A DNA stretch of 64,000 nucleotides from Kwoniella bestiolae CBS 10118 (lineage: Eukaryota; Basidiomycota; Tremellomycetes; Tremellales; Cryptococcaceae), in the NCBI RefSeq assembly GCF_000512585.2, contig NC_089247.1, forward strand, positions 1,178,001-1,242,000. The letters run 5' to 3'. The translations under genes were made by a program, and so were the position numbers. Positions 35,361-47,412 of the stretch are shown here, one piece after another. Every line of letters starts with the position of its first letter. Positions within the stretch are counted from its first letter, which is position 1. The notes under the pieces were generated by a model that worked only from the letters and a program-made list of their open reading frames with translations, made no database searches and was not told the DNA's origin.

Positions 35361-36392
35361 CTATCGGCCTTTCTGTCGTGTAGAGTAATCTATGTGAGTG
35401 GTATTCAGTCAGCAAGCGTTCTCATGAGAACTATGACTCCTAAATAAATTCTACTTACCTCGAGGTGACACGACCAGACCACGACCTTTTGATGCTCCTC
35501 GATAGACAGTCTCGATGATGTCAATCAACTGCGATGGGCATCAGCAAGATGAACAACAAGGACTGAAGGATCATGTGTCAAATCGACTCACCTCTTGCTT
35601 GTCAGTGATTGCCCAGTTTCTACCACGGCACGTTGATCAGCGAAGGTCTACCTCAATGTGGTTTATAGAAATCGGAAACGATCTGACTCACATCTTGTTG
35701 TTATCACCTGTACCCAAATCTATCATGATATGTTTGTTTCTGTGTGGACACGAGAACTAATCAGTTCGATGCGGATTTTGGGTTAAATGGGAGTGTATGA
35801 GAAGCCAAGGGATCCAAAAAAGCTCTGCTCCAATCTTGATAAAGCCCATTCTATTCTTAATAACTCTCGCTATATGGACATTCTTCCCTTCGCCCTCTCA
35901 ACCGTTCTCTTTCCGAAGACCTTCTTAGATTTGACCTCACGAAAGATGAAGAAACTCACCGGTAGAAGAACATGAGGGAAGAATTATCGTACAACTCGTA
36001 CATCTTGTTGAAATCGGGTACTTCCGTGATATCGACCAAATAGATGACAGCGAAATTCTGCACCTTTTCTGATACTCCATATAGAGTTTCATCCAAGGCC
36101 ATACATTCTTCGTCATGATCGTGACCAAATCTAATACAGACCACTCGATCTTCTTCTACTAAAATAGCTTGGTCGACATGCCAGCCGGAATGGAGACTGG
36201 ATGTTTATCGAGGTGCAAGGGGTAAGTGGTAGACGGTGACGATTCAGATGTGTTAAAGGGAGCAGGAACAATGAGAGACTTGTCAGCGCATCCTTACGAG
36301 CATCGGTGAGTGCAGGCGCGGATCGACAGCATGCTAAGGGCTGCTGATGGCCCAAGAAGTGGAGAGACTCACTGGGTCATAAAGTACGACAT
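35361..36392 (-). CDS. DIM1: Dim1 / U5 snRNP 15-kDa protein (thioredoxin-like splicing factor)
   Basis: Essential U4/U6.U5 tri-snRNP protein with a thioredoxin-like fold. The 20-nt first exon (36392-36373) gives MSYFMTH and is joined across an intron of 176 nt, long for this window, to LHSGWHVDQAILVEEDRVV. The family continues as VCIRFGHDHDEECMALDE, NFAVIYLVDITEVPDFNKMY, SSLMFFYRNKHIMIDLGTG, DNNKINWAITDKQELIDIIE and VYRGASKGRGLVVSPRDYST, ending RQKGR. 142 residues, the same as human TXNL4A. The usual C-terminal KYRY is replaced by RQKGR. Small introns split the rest. Divergent from the AT-hook gene. Confidence 0.97.
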
Positions 36393-36823
36393 GGTGAACG
36401 AGTCGACTCTGGGGCCTCGGACTAAAGTAAAATTGAGTTGGCGGGTGGTTTGCGAGGTAGAAGGAATAGGATTCGCTGGGGCTGAGAGAGCCGTCTATGA
36501 TGTTTTTAATTTTTATCTCGAATTCTGATCTATATGCAATGATGATGAACAACAACAACAACTCGACATTGTAGCAGATAATTAGGTTAATTAGGTTAAT
36601 TGGTGATTGGGTGGCAACAGTGAGAGATCACGTGACAAGAAAAGCGAGCACAGCTGTGGTGTTACGTAAGCTGAATAGGTGACATAAACAAACGACATAA
36701 ACACACTTTCTCCACCCACTCCTCATCTTGACAACCACCTTCTTGAACATCATCACTACATACATTCCTCACAACACAATACATCATATATCATACACAG
36801 GTACACCATACATCGCTGATACC
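36393..36823. promoter_or_regulatory. Divergent promoter with TCACGTGA, DIM1 / AT-hook gene
   Basis: A 431-bp gap between divergent starts. TCACGTGA at 36628-36635. A small direct repeat TTAGGTTAATTAGGTTAATT lies around 36582-36602. The region 36720-36800 is ACA/CAT-rich, as in 5' UTRs here. Confidence 0.5.
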
Positions 36824-39800
36824 ATGCTGTCAGTCTCTCCAAGGCAGCCGCCCGATAATCCCCTTTTCACCCTCACCGACACTCCTACAAACAATATCGA
36901 TGTCACAGGAATAGAAGCCGATGATGAGGAGGATACTTCAGATGATGATAAAGGTGTCTTCTTAGGCAATCATCGACCGGATGAATTGCATCTCATCGCT
37001 AAATTATCAGCATCAACCCCATGCAGCTCCTCACCCGTGATCCGTCGAGTCAAGAAGAGGGATTCAAGGGAATTTATGAGGCGGAAGACCTTGCTTCTAT
37101 CACCAATAACTAAACCGAAACCAATCACACGATCAGTCCTGACGGAACGACAGATAGAGCCTGATTATTATAACGATTCAGAGTCTTCAACATCGTCACC
37201 TTCCAAACATCCTCAATGTGCATGTTCAACGCCCATGAAATCTCATGATGCGTCAGATCTCACCCTCGATTTCGCTGGATTCAACCTCTCTTCCCCTCAA
37301 CGATCTGCTAGTCCCTTACCTTCGCAAGAAGAATCAGCTGGAAGCGACAAAGAGAATATACCTGTGTCCGAACCAGGCTCCAACCAGGAGAAGGAACTAA
37401 GGGCAGAAGAAGTCATCGTAATAGGTCAAGAAGGTAGCTCGGAAGGATCAGAAGATGGTGAGTGATTGCATCATCCTGCGAATTCCTTGCTGACTCCCTT
37501 CATAGAAACGACCCAACTCGATATGGGTGGTTTACGGCTATCCGATTTCTCCGATCCAGAGACTGGCTTTGAGAACAGTCAATCGCTGGAACCTGCTCAA
37601 TCCGACAATGACAGTGATACAAACCATCAACGTAGCCCAAGTCCTGTGCTAGATCTACTGCCAGATGGAGATACTTCATCCAACCTTGACTCACCCCTAC
37701 CAATCGCTAGAGCTGGGCCCGTCGTCATCCCAGTACTCTCATCCCATCACTTCGCTCCTATTAGGGCCGAATCTGGATCCCCTTGTCGCACCTTTCCTCC
37801 CCCACCTCTCATACCCATCATGGAACCATTCGAGGACAAAATCCACTTGACTCAGAGCGATAGTCCAGCTAGTCTTGAGAGTGTCTCCGAACCGACACGG
37901 TTATCTCACATAACTTCCACCCCTTCTCAACCTGCTCCCTTGCCCCCTCCCGAATTGGTGGAAAGAGGCGCCCAATTACTAAGGGATTCGACCACCATAA
38001 AGCCTCTGACAAGCGCGAATCTTCCCAGCAAATCCGCTTCCCGTGCCCAAGCCATCCGTGGTCAGCTGAATACCGCTCTGTCAAACAGAATGAGGGCCTT
38101 GGGTCCACCTCAGCGATCAGTCTCCACATCGTCTGCAAATAGCTCCTCCTCGACAACCTCGAAGCTGTCCAGCTCTTCATCCTCCACTGCTAGAGCAGGA
38201 ATGCCCCTTAAATCATCTAAGACTGCTGCAGCACCTACCAAATCGTCGAGTGTCTCGAAGAGTATTGCACCTGTGCAGAAGAAGCACACCGTGGTACCAC
38301 TCGCTTCATCAACAACCAAGACACTCCCAACGACCAAAGCCGTTCCTCGTCCAGCGCTCGTAGCGAAACGAACGCTTCCGGCTATTTCGAAAACAATCAA
38401 CAAATCTTCAGATCCGCTGAAAGCCTCGACGTCATCGTCCATCCCTCTCAAAAGACCTGCACCTGCGTCCTCCGTTGCCAGATCTACAAACGTAAACACC
38501 TCCGTTATCGCTTCCTCACTGCCAACGGCATCTCGATTTACTTCGGCTCCGTCTACTCGACCTACGCTTGGCCAGCCATCCCGAAATCTTCATTTCAACC
38601 CAAATCACCAGCCAATGCCATTACAGGCAGCTCCCGTTTTTTCTGTGGGTGTGGTCGGAGACACACAGGTTCTAGCAAGATCAGGTTTCCGCTCACCTGC
38701 TAAAGCGGGTCTCATGAAGAAATCACTGGTAGAAAAAGGCACTCCGAGAAAGGTGAGTATCCGTCAATCTCGGTATGTGCTTTCTTACTGACAAAGAACA
38801 GCTTGGTACGCCCATGCGTTTCGGTACACCTCGGATGGTCACCATGTCGACACCTTCCACCTTCTCTTCTGCACCAATCCATGATGTCTCTGCAGTTCCC
38901 GCACCAATCTCTGAAGGTCCACCCTCCACTGCTACTCGTCAAGCAACAGCCGAGATTACCTCGACCACCTCATCATCATCTGGTCCTTCAAGCCCACCTG
39001 AACCACCAAGGGGATCGAGCGCAGATCACGAAGAAGTGTCGGTACAATTGACTAAACCACCTTCTTCCCCTGCAAAATCACCATCACCCAAGAAAAAGAG
39101 ACCTGTGGGCAGACCTCGAAAGATACAACAACCACAAGCTGTCGTCACCGTAGTACCCGCTGCTTCTAAAACCAAGCCCAAGTCTACTGCGACGAAGACT
39201 CCTGCCGCTGGACCTCCTCTCATGTCAGAGAAGGAGCTGAAGACAACGACTCACAGGAACACCATACGGAACCAAGTATATCACTGTGCAATTGATCGCC
39301 AGATCATTCGACAGAGTGGGCCAAGACCCCCAAGTCCAACTTCCAAGATCAGAACGACCGCTGAACGAAACGAAGAAGAGAAGAAACAAGCTAGAGAGGC
39401 TAGAGCCAAGAGGCGAAAAGGTCAAGAACATGAGGATGAGGAAGCCGAAAGACCTATCATTGAGAAGTTGGTTCAGCATAGACATCCAGGTGATGACAGT
39501 GATTTCGAAACTCCTCAAGCTCAGAGACCTATGAAGAAACATAAGTCTGGTGAGGAAAACAAGAAGACGAGAGCTGTGATTTTCGATAAAGGTTTGACGG
39601 TGATCAGAGATGACGGTTCGGCTCGACCTTCGTCGAAAGATAGTAAAGAAGGTTCAGAACATGTCACAGAGATGAAAAGTTGCTTAAAAGCTAAAGTGAG
39701 CAAAAGTCGTTCGACGTCGAAATGATCCTAGCTGACTAGCGCTTATCTTTCAGGTTGATCTTGACCACCATGGGAACTTGCATGAGGCTCATCGACCAAT

Positions 39801-39912
39801 TGAGAATCTGAAGAGAACAAGAGTAGTAGTCAATGCAGTGTTCTACGACGGCGAGGAACCTGTCCCATTCTCTTATTCCCCTTCGAATGGAACCAGATCA
39901 AAGAAGAAATGA
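36824..39912 (+). CDS. Large Ser/Pro-rich protein with AT-hook
   Basis: I do not recognise an orthologue by name. The start at 36824 gives MLSVSPRQPPDNPLFTLTDT. Three introns: one after GSSEGSEDE (about 37458-37503), one after KGTPRK (about 38752-38801), and one near 39692-39756 that replaces a KSRSTSK ending with a longer tail. That tail reads VDLDHHGNLHEAHRPIENLK, RTRVVVNAVFYDGEEPVPFS, ending RSKKK. Most of the ~980 residues are low complexity (Ser, Pro, Thr, Lys). An AT-hook KKRPVGRPRKIQ sits near residue 720, predicting binding to AT-rich DNA. A charged coiled-coil-like stretch follows (AERNEEEKKQAREARAKRRK). A nuclear, chromatin-bound role is inferred from the AT-hook only. The C-terminal tail looks like the best-conserved part. 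Confidence 0.8.
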
Positions 39913-40297
39913 TGATTGTCATGATAATGATAGTGATTTGTGTGCTCTGGAGCGGCAGGTGAGATATTCTATAATAGTCCAGATGTTATGTCTTTTGTTG
40001 TATATTGTCAAGGTGGTCTCATTATGAAGTAATGAGCTCTAGTATGAGAAATATCATGCATTTATGTCGTATCGTAATATGAGATAAGAATAGCTGAATT
40101 TTTATAAATGTCCCTTCGTCGTAACTTTCATGACCACTGCGGTACCAAATGCAAGAGACTAAAAATAAAGGAAGTAAACCCCTCGAGATCACAGCATCCT
40201 ATGGTATGGTCGTGCTAAACTCATTGAGACCCTTTATCGTGACTGATCATCGCATCCTTGACCTTCTCTGCTTCTCAATCTGTTCACCCGGACAAGA
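39913..40297. other. Intergenic between convergent genes
   Basis: A 385-bp gap between two converging 3' ends. AT-rich (39990-40120). It presumably holds both terminators; nothing else was seen. Confidence 0.4.
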
Positions 40298-43200
40298 CTA
40301 CGCTTCATAATCTTCACTGTAAATATCGATCTGACCTGACTTATCACCTCTTCTGATCTTTGACGGCGAGATATGTTTGGACACCAAGTTCCTTATCACC
40401 GTGTTGAGCGTCACTGGACCGCAGGCTACAGTACAAGGGATTTCAAAGTGTGTATGAGCTAAGTTTATCGCTGGACCACAAGTGGATGATCAACTCACTA
40501 GCAACAATCATATTACCCAAATTCAGATCGATCTCCTCTTTCAACATGTCCGACAACTTTGGTTTCCCCTTTATCGTCAATTCCGTCAAAATATCCATCG
40601 CGACATAATCCGATTCGTCGATCCACAGCCCTCCGTCCTTCTTGCCTTCCGTATACGACTTCCTCTTATCTTGGTTACCATGACCATATCCCGCGGTCGG
40701 ATTGTCATATGGGTTTTGAGTGATATCACCCCCATAATCTGGATCCTCCAACAAGACCATCGATTGGGTTCTTGAAGTTCTAGATAATAAATCTCGGACC
40801 GACTCTCCAGCGACAGAGGCATTATCGTCGAAATTCATGATTGATGGACTGGGCGATGGACCCATCGAGTACTGTCCCCCACCTGGTCCACTGAAGGGAT
40901 TATACTGGTTATAAGTTGAATCCGCCAGTGATCTGAAGGATTGTCTTCGGTCATAGTTCGATCCACTAGTACTGGATAACATCATAGGAGCAGACTGGGG
41001 TTGGGGATACTGATGAGGTTGAGGTGCATACAGATTGCTCTGTCCACTTTGATACCCCCCTTCGTCGTACCCCGATGGTCTTCGAGGTGCATACGGATCA
41101 TCATATGACGAGGTCGACAGTCGCTGGGGGGATTGCTGGTAATCTTGATAAACACCATACGAGCTATTCTGTCGAGGTAGAGGTTGATCGTACGATGATT
41201 GTGCTTGATGTTGAGATTGTCGATTTGGTGGATACAGGGGTGATCCACCAGGTGGACCCGTATTACCTCTTGTATTCGTCTTGGCAGCTTTTCTTATTTT
41301 CGCTCTCTTGATTTTACCTTGTTTCTGTAGAGTCTCAGATAAGACATTCTCAGCAGGATCATTCACATCTTCTTCATCTTCATAATTCGTCAAGTCGATT
41401 ATATCCGCATAATTGGAGGACAAGTGGCTATCAACTGTTTCGTCGTAGTCCGTCTGAGGATCGTGATCGGTATCGACACTCAGCTGACTAGTGATCGAAT
41501 CGGCGGACCCTCTCCTCTGATGAGCTGGACCTCCTACAAAACCTGGTCGGGGAGGTGCGAACTCATCGCCACTCTTCTGAGGCCTAAAACTTGGTCGGTG
41601 CGACTTCGTAACGAATATACTGATTTCCAACTGTGCTGTTGAAACCAGATTCTGACATCTTCTCAATTGACTCGCCACCCAAGCTATCTCCGCAAATTCT
41701 CTGACCACCCAACAGAATCTAACTCTTCGTGTCTTTCCAATACCGTTGTTGATCTTTCGACAGACATGGTCGCAGACTGCAGCACCGAAACTGACACCCG
41801 ATCCACCGCATATGATCAATACTGTAGAGTAGTTATCCCATTTGACTCGACTGGAAGATCCCATTGGTCCGTCGACCCAAGCTTTGATGAAGATGGGTGG
41901 GACTTGCAGGGCCGATTTGGTCTCGGTAGGATTCATCGATTGGAGGGATATTCGCTTATCTTTGACATCGTTGACTCCGACGGCTGCCAGGGACCGAGCG
42001 CGGACCAGGTCGAAGAGCCGTCTTGTCAGACCTTTTCTAGCTTTGACCAGGAGTACGATCTCATTGGGATCATTGTTGGTTATGGTGAATGGGTGGGATT
42101 GGAATTTGGACAATTCAGGTAGATAAAGCAGTACACTCTGACCGGCCGCCCATTTGAATGGTCTAGAGACGTTGATGGTCAATCGGATTGTACGAGACGG
42201 TAAAAGTTGAGCTTGAGCATATCCTATGGGTATAGGAACAGGAACCAACGACGGCAAGCCAGGTCCAGGTCCTGGCGAAGGTTGTCTCATACTTGCCAAT
42301 GAGCTGCTACGGGGTATAGTCATATCCCCTCTGGAACCACTTCGAGGTATGGGCATCATGCTGGTCGTAGATTCAGTACGTTGATGTTGAGGTTGATCAT
42401 ATCTTGATTCGTAAGATCCAAGAGGCTGAAGCGATCCTTCATCGTAATATCCCTGATTTGCAGATCTACCAAAATCGTTGGATTCGTACTCGTTCTCTTG
42501 TTGAAATTGAGGCGGCCTTGGAAGTGTTTTATCGGTGTATGTATATGGCGCATCGTAATCGCTGCTCCTCTTGATTTCTTGCATCCCGTAGCTCTGCGTG
42601 GCATCTTTGTATGGTCTTCCAGCGACGACATCGAGATTTCCCCTTTTCTTCTTCCCGAACATTCCGTTGATTTTGGCTAATCTCAAGAAGCGGTACGCTC
42701 GCTCCAAGCCCCATAATGCTAATGCTCCTGCCATCCAGAACCATAACACGGGATGATGGATTGCTGAGCAAACGATAGTAAGGAGGACAAAGCCCACATG
42801 GGCGAAGTAGAAGAACTGGGAGGATGGGATAAACAACATCAGCAGAAAGTATCAAGTAAATTCATGGAAAGACGAGTTGACTCACCTCATACGAATTCTT
42901 CCTCAAGGGTTTCAAGCTCAACACCATAACCGCCGTCATGGCAGCATAAGCCACGCATCCAAAGATGAACCGATAACTATTCCAAATCAAGAACCAGACT
43001 GCCCTTCCCTTCTGCTGATCTTGGAATAGCTGAACCGTCCACAAGACCACATGGACAGTAGTGAAACCCCATACGATCCAGGCTGCCGCTCGATGGAATA
43101 ACGCCAATTTGTCGGAATAGAGATGGGTGAATCCTCTCATAGCGAAGATCGCTATGGGCGGAGCTTTCAATGCGAGGAGCACCACCAATGGCATGAGGGC

Positions 43201-43950
43201 AAAAGCCATGAACCCGAATCTTGATCCGGTAGTCCACCAAGCCTTGTTTATCGTATACCCTATGGAAGCTCTCTTCCTGAACGAGTCGGCGAAATTCAGT
43301 GTCGATGAGTTGGGGTTGATGTAATCCGCTCCTATCAACGCTAAAACCACTGCTACGGCCGTCATAATTCCTATTGAGATGATCGCACCATTACTTGGTA
43401 GTGCCATTCCTCTTGCTCCTCCTGCGCTCTTCCTCCCTACTGGTTTCCTCCTCATCCCCCATTTCTTGAACCCAGCTGCTAATGACCCGCCTGATAATCT
43501 CAGGTGATGCGATAGGGCGTATATCCCTGCTAGAGCGATGAAGACGAACCATAGAAGATAAGCATACCGATAGGATGGCCAGCTGGATAGTAAAAACATC
43601 TCATCAGCTATATCTTGGATCATGTCATGAAATACTTACCTCATCATATGAGCTTGGAGGTATGCCGTCGCATAGGCAGCATCGGAAGAAGCAGTGACGG
43701 TTGGATTGACCTATGAATTGCATCAATACAAACACATATTGGGCTGATATTTCGACACTCACTGGGAGAGCACCTATATGACGCACGATCAGCTGATGTT
43801 CTCCTCCAGACATAGAGGGACAGAGAAGGACAACTCACTAGTGATTGAACCGGTCACTTCCGGAGCCTGGGCATACGAAGTAACATACTTGAAAGGCGGC
43901 ACGTATGTCCCCTGAGCCACGTCCGCCGACAATGCACCAGTGACTGTCAT
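40298..43950 (-). CDS. Ferric-chelate reductase (FRE/NOX family) with large insertions
   Basis: Membrane oxidoreductase that passes electrons from NADPH via FAD and two haems to extracellular metal. The start at 43950 gives MTVTGALSADVAQGTYVPPF. Haem-ligand His pairs, each with 13 residues between, are FHRAAAWIVWGFTTVH and AHVGFVLLTIVCSAIH, in the ferric-reductase transmembrane domain. FAD site: SHPFTITNND. NADPH site: ILICGGSGVSFGAAV (printed IICGGSGVSFGAAV in the translation). The C-terminal CGPV follows a final intron, with the protein ending YSEDYEA. Two unusual insertions are seen: about 140 residues, Tyr/Gln/Pro-rich, between the membrane and FAD domains; and about 370 residues, Ser/Tyr/Gln/Pro-rich, inside the NADPH lobe between ISIFVTK and LWIDESDYVAMDIL. 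About 1,100 residues, against 600-750 for typical fungal FREs. Metal specificity cannot be read from sequence. Confidence 0.92.
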
Positions 43951-44707
43951 CTTGATTCCTAGTACTAGTCCTACCTACCTAGATACTCGAGTGTGATATG
44001 GGCCGGCCAACAGGCCAGCTTATAACAGGTAGATTCCGACTCTCTTGGCTGTGTTCTAAAAGGGGAATTGATGATCGGAATCCGTCTGTGCGCGACGTCA
44101 AAGCTGGATCTAGAATGTACGATGCAATGCAGGATGATCCAAGTGATGTGATAGAGAGGTAGATGGTTACAGCGATTGTACAGTATATGAACGTATGATC
44201 AAGATGTAGGTCGTAAAATGCATAGCAAATAGAAAAGAGCATATGAGCGTTCAACATTTTTCATCTGGTGTGCTGTGTGCTGTATGCTGTATGCTGTATG
44301 CTGTATGCTGTATGCTGTATGCTGTATGCCGGCAACTACGGATCACATGTGCAGGGTGTCACTCTGCGGGGAGACGAGACGCGTAGTAGTGAAAATATGT
44401 CACAGTATGATGGAATGACCTCATACACAAAGCCAATCATTTGCCATCCATCTCATCCAATAATACATACAATCACCGTTCCCTCCCTTCCCTTCCTTAC
44501 GTGTATGCGTTATGAAAATAATATGATTATACGGTATATAATGATAAAACAAATTAGCAATGTCAAGTAGTAGATGATACACTAAATATATACCACGGTC
44601 AAGCACAAGCATGGATATATGATACAGAAAAAAAGAGAAGAGGAGAATAACTCAAATCGAAATGAATACACAGCAGCCCAGCACAGCAAATATCGTAGTA
44701 GAACCCC
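43951..44707. other. Intergenic, reductase promoter and short tandem repeat
   Basis: A 757-bp gap between two minus-strand genes. It holds the reductase promoter and a heptamer repeat (44271-44329), with AT-rich sequence from 44490 to 44700. No gene is supported; the ORF across the repeat is generated by the repeat itself. Confidence 0.5.
44271..44329. repeat. 7-bp microsatellite (TGTATGC), about eight copies
   Basis: Unit GCTGTAT repeated head to tail, the first two copies reading GCTGTGT. About 59 bp long. Confidence 0.95.
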
Positions 44708-46567
44708 CTATATGAATTGAGGTTCATCTTTCTCCTCAAACGGACTTCTCAGTCCCAGTCCCCCTCCCGAAGATGCAAAGTCAGGCAATAACATCTGTTG
44801 GCTAGTTATTGCCGGTCCTCTAATCCCGCCACCAAGCTCTAATTTATTCTTACTCTGCTTCAGCTTCTTGATCTTTCTAGGCTGTTGTCGTTTAGAGACC
44901 GATTCATCCTCACTATCACTCCATCCATTCGAAGAGGCTCTAGCTGGTGCAGGTTCATCCGAGATAGGCAGAGGTAATGCTAATTGGGATCGATCGGTAG
45001 TTGAGGGTTTAGGATTTTGCAAGAATGCTTTTTGTACGGCGTGAGGTTGAGAGTATAGCGTAGATGAGGATGAATGAGATCGTGTCAGTTTTGTTGAACC
45101 AGTAATCGAAGAGGAAGGCTTCAGTAGTGGTAATGGTTGAGAGATCATCGATATAGGCGAAGTGACCATCTCAGACGAAGTAGGGCTTATGATGGGATTA
45201 TCGGTATCGTGACAATCAGACGAAGGAAGTTGATCGTCAGATGCGGGAGGAGATTCAGCTTCTGCGCGTAAATCTTCAGCTGTGAAACTTCTCCCTCGTT
45301 GTAAGAGACTGGTAGGTCTCGAGGGCCTGGCAGATAAGTTTCGCAGAGATGGTTTACGTCGTAATGGTTGAGATTTAGGCGAGGGACCGGTCGGCGAGGC
45401 AGGTGTCAGGGTGATGGCTGCAATGGGAGGAGCGGGCGGGACTGAGGGTCCAGGTGGATAGAGAGGTGAGTCTGCGATGAGACCTGAGCCGACTATGGGA
45501 CATGTCAGCTGATAGCACAAATGAAGGAGCTGCGTGCCAGCTCACCTGACGTCGATCTAGTTAAAGACAGGAGCAGCGGCTCTTGCTTCGCGCTATTCTG
45601 CAACGAAGTCGACAGTCTACATGGAGACGACTCGTGAGCTAACATACCCAATGGTAGAAGGAGGTCCATAAAAACTCACCTGATAGCCCTTCCAACATTC
45701 TCGGATTTCTTCTCCTCACCCTCCCCATCATTCTGATTCAGAAAATCCATACTATCCACCCTCCTCAACCCCGGTCTGTGTCCACTATGATTAACTCTCT
45801 CCTCCCTTGTCAACTTCTTCTTCTCTTCAATATTATCAAACCCAAATGCTGATTTACTCTCGTTCAACGCTATCTCAAACAACTTCTTGTGCGTCGCATC
45901 CCACGAATGACTCCATTTCTTCTCTGGTTCTGGACTTGACGAAGAGGGTTCTACAGGACTGGAAGATGAGCAGGAATGTCTGAACGCGTAATTGAGGACT
46001 TGATTTGTCAGTTCGTCGAGGACCTTGGGAGGTGGGAGTTCACCGGGTGGATAGGACGTTGAGATTGGTCGGAAGGGGTGGATGAGGGTCTAATCGTACC
46101 AAGCGAAATTATCAGTCTGTGACATGGAAGCTCGATCAGTGGAAGGCGGACGACTTACAGACTGTATCACGTCGATCTCCTCTTCCGTCCATTCAGGTTC
46201 CACGAATCTCTCGTCTTCCTCATCCCGACTTCGTTTTGATCCTACACCCACTGAGCTCGCCTCGTCCAGGTTCATACTCTCGCAAGACACCAGAGGGGCA
46301 CTAAAGTACTGTAAGGAATATACACGATCAGCAATCCTGCTCGGGAAGCTCAACGAGCAGAATTAGATGCTCACCCCATTCGATTCGTACGGTAGTGGCG
46401 TATGAGGTCCAGGCGTAGAAGGAGCTGAATCGTCCGAGTCCGTGCTGTATACAGTGGGATCAGCACCAGGTCTTCGATCGCATTCCGGTGGATGTGACTT
46501 ACCGTGTCATCGCTATCCTCGGTGGTAGCGCGAGGTGCATAGAGGGTCTCATCTTGGTCATTGGCAT
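44708..46567 (-). CDS. Hypothetical Ser/Pro-rich protein
   Basis: No family recognised. The start at 46567 gives MPMTKMRPSMHLALPPRIAM, and the first intron joins it to TRTDSDDSAPSTPGPHTPLP. Further exons read YFSAPLVSCESMNLDEASSV, FVEPEWTEEEIDVIQS, TLIHPFRPISTSYPPGELPP, KVLDELTNQVLNYAFRHSCS and WDATHKKLFEIALNESKSAF. Then come GRAIR-LSTSLQNSAKQEPL and a long Ser/Pro tail ending DEPQFI. The two exon joins near 45660 and 45545 were checked by frame. The segment from EEIDVIQS to SAFGFDN is the most protein-like and may be a small helical domain; the rest looks disordered. About 510 residues. An alternative reading of the first exon in another frame was considered and lacks an ATG. Confidence 0.7.
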
Positions 46568-47412
46568 GATGGCGAGATTGCGAGATGAGGAGAGGAATGA
46601 ACAAGAGATTATAGTTGTGTTCAAGCAAGTTTTGAGGTGCTGTCAATAGTCTGCAGTCCTGAGGCAGTGATTGAATGACGATGACCCAAGTGTAAGAGCG
46701 ATGTGTATATGTACACGAGTTGTGTTGTAGGTATCTGAAACTTGAGTGAAAGGTGTAGAAGTGAGACGCGAAGAAACGGATGGATGGTCTTGATCCTGTC
46801 GCCCCTCCGATAGTCCGAGACGGGGACTGGATCGTAGAGTCGTAGTGACAGCTCAATAGAAATGCTTGAGAGAGAGAGAGAGAGTCGAGTCTTTTAATGT
46901 TTATGGTACTGTCCGTAAGATGCTTATGTCAGTGGCTGATATTAGGGAATGACAAGCTAAGTAAGACGAGAAGAAAAGTAACAACGAGCGAACGCTTGGA
47001 CCCATCTTGGTGAAAAATCAAATCTTGGTGACCTACAGAGAAAAGTCAACGAGACGCGTTTTAGAATCACGTCCACCTCATCCTTCAGCGGACACACGGA
47101 CACACGGACATCACAAAGTGACGTAATTCAGAGACATTCGAGAGACGCGTCCATCCCATTCCTGCAATTCCTGCAATTCCTACATTCCTCTCCTTTTAGA
47201 TGTCTCGGCATGACTTGCGCCGAGACACACCACTGAGGAGAAGGGAGAGAAACATTGCTTTTACGAAATATCTAGAAGAGAGGACTGAACAGACGTGAAA
47301 CTTGATACCTCTGCATGCAATTGTGCTGCTAGTTCGGTCGCAGAGAATGAGAATCACTCGTAACAATCATTACATCGTCACATCATTAAATCACCGCCCA
47401 CACAAAATCTAC
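46568..47412. other. 845-bp intergenic with simple repeats
   Basis: Lies between two minus-strand genes. Simple sequence includes a GA run (46868-46884), CGGACACA repeats (about 47091-47112), and a 10-bp AATTCCTGC-type tandem (about 47158-47190). No gene is supported. It contains the upstream region of the hypothetical gene and the dynein gene's 3' end. Confidence 0.5.

Noticed and set aside
41667..42122. 151-codon plus-strand ORF opposite the ferric reductase
   Set aside because: It is antisense to the FAD/NADPH-binding region, which is clearly coding on the minus strand.
44268..44570. 100-codon ORF beginning in the heptamer microsatellite
   Set aside because: Its start is repeat-derived (CCMLYAV repeats), it lacks introns and any recognisable domain.
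46500..46640. Alternate-frame first exon for the 44708-46567 gene (acidic reading)
   Set aside because: The acidic frame looks coding-like, but it has no ATG nearby and does not continue in frame through the only good intron. The ATG at 46567 does.
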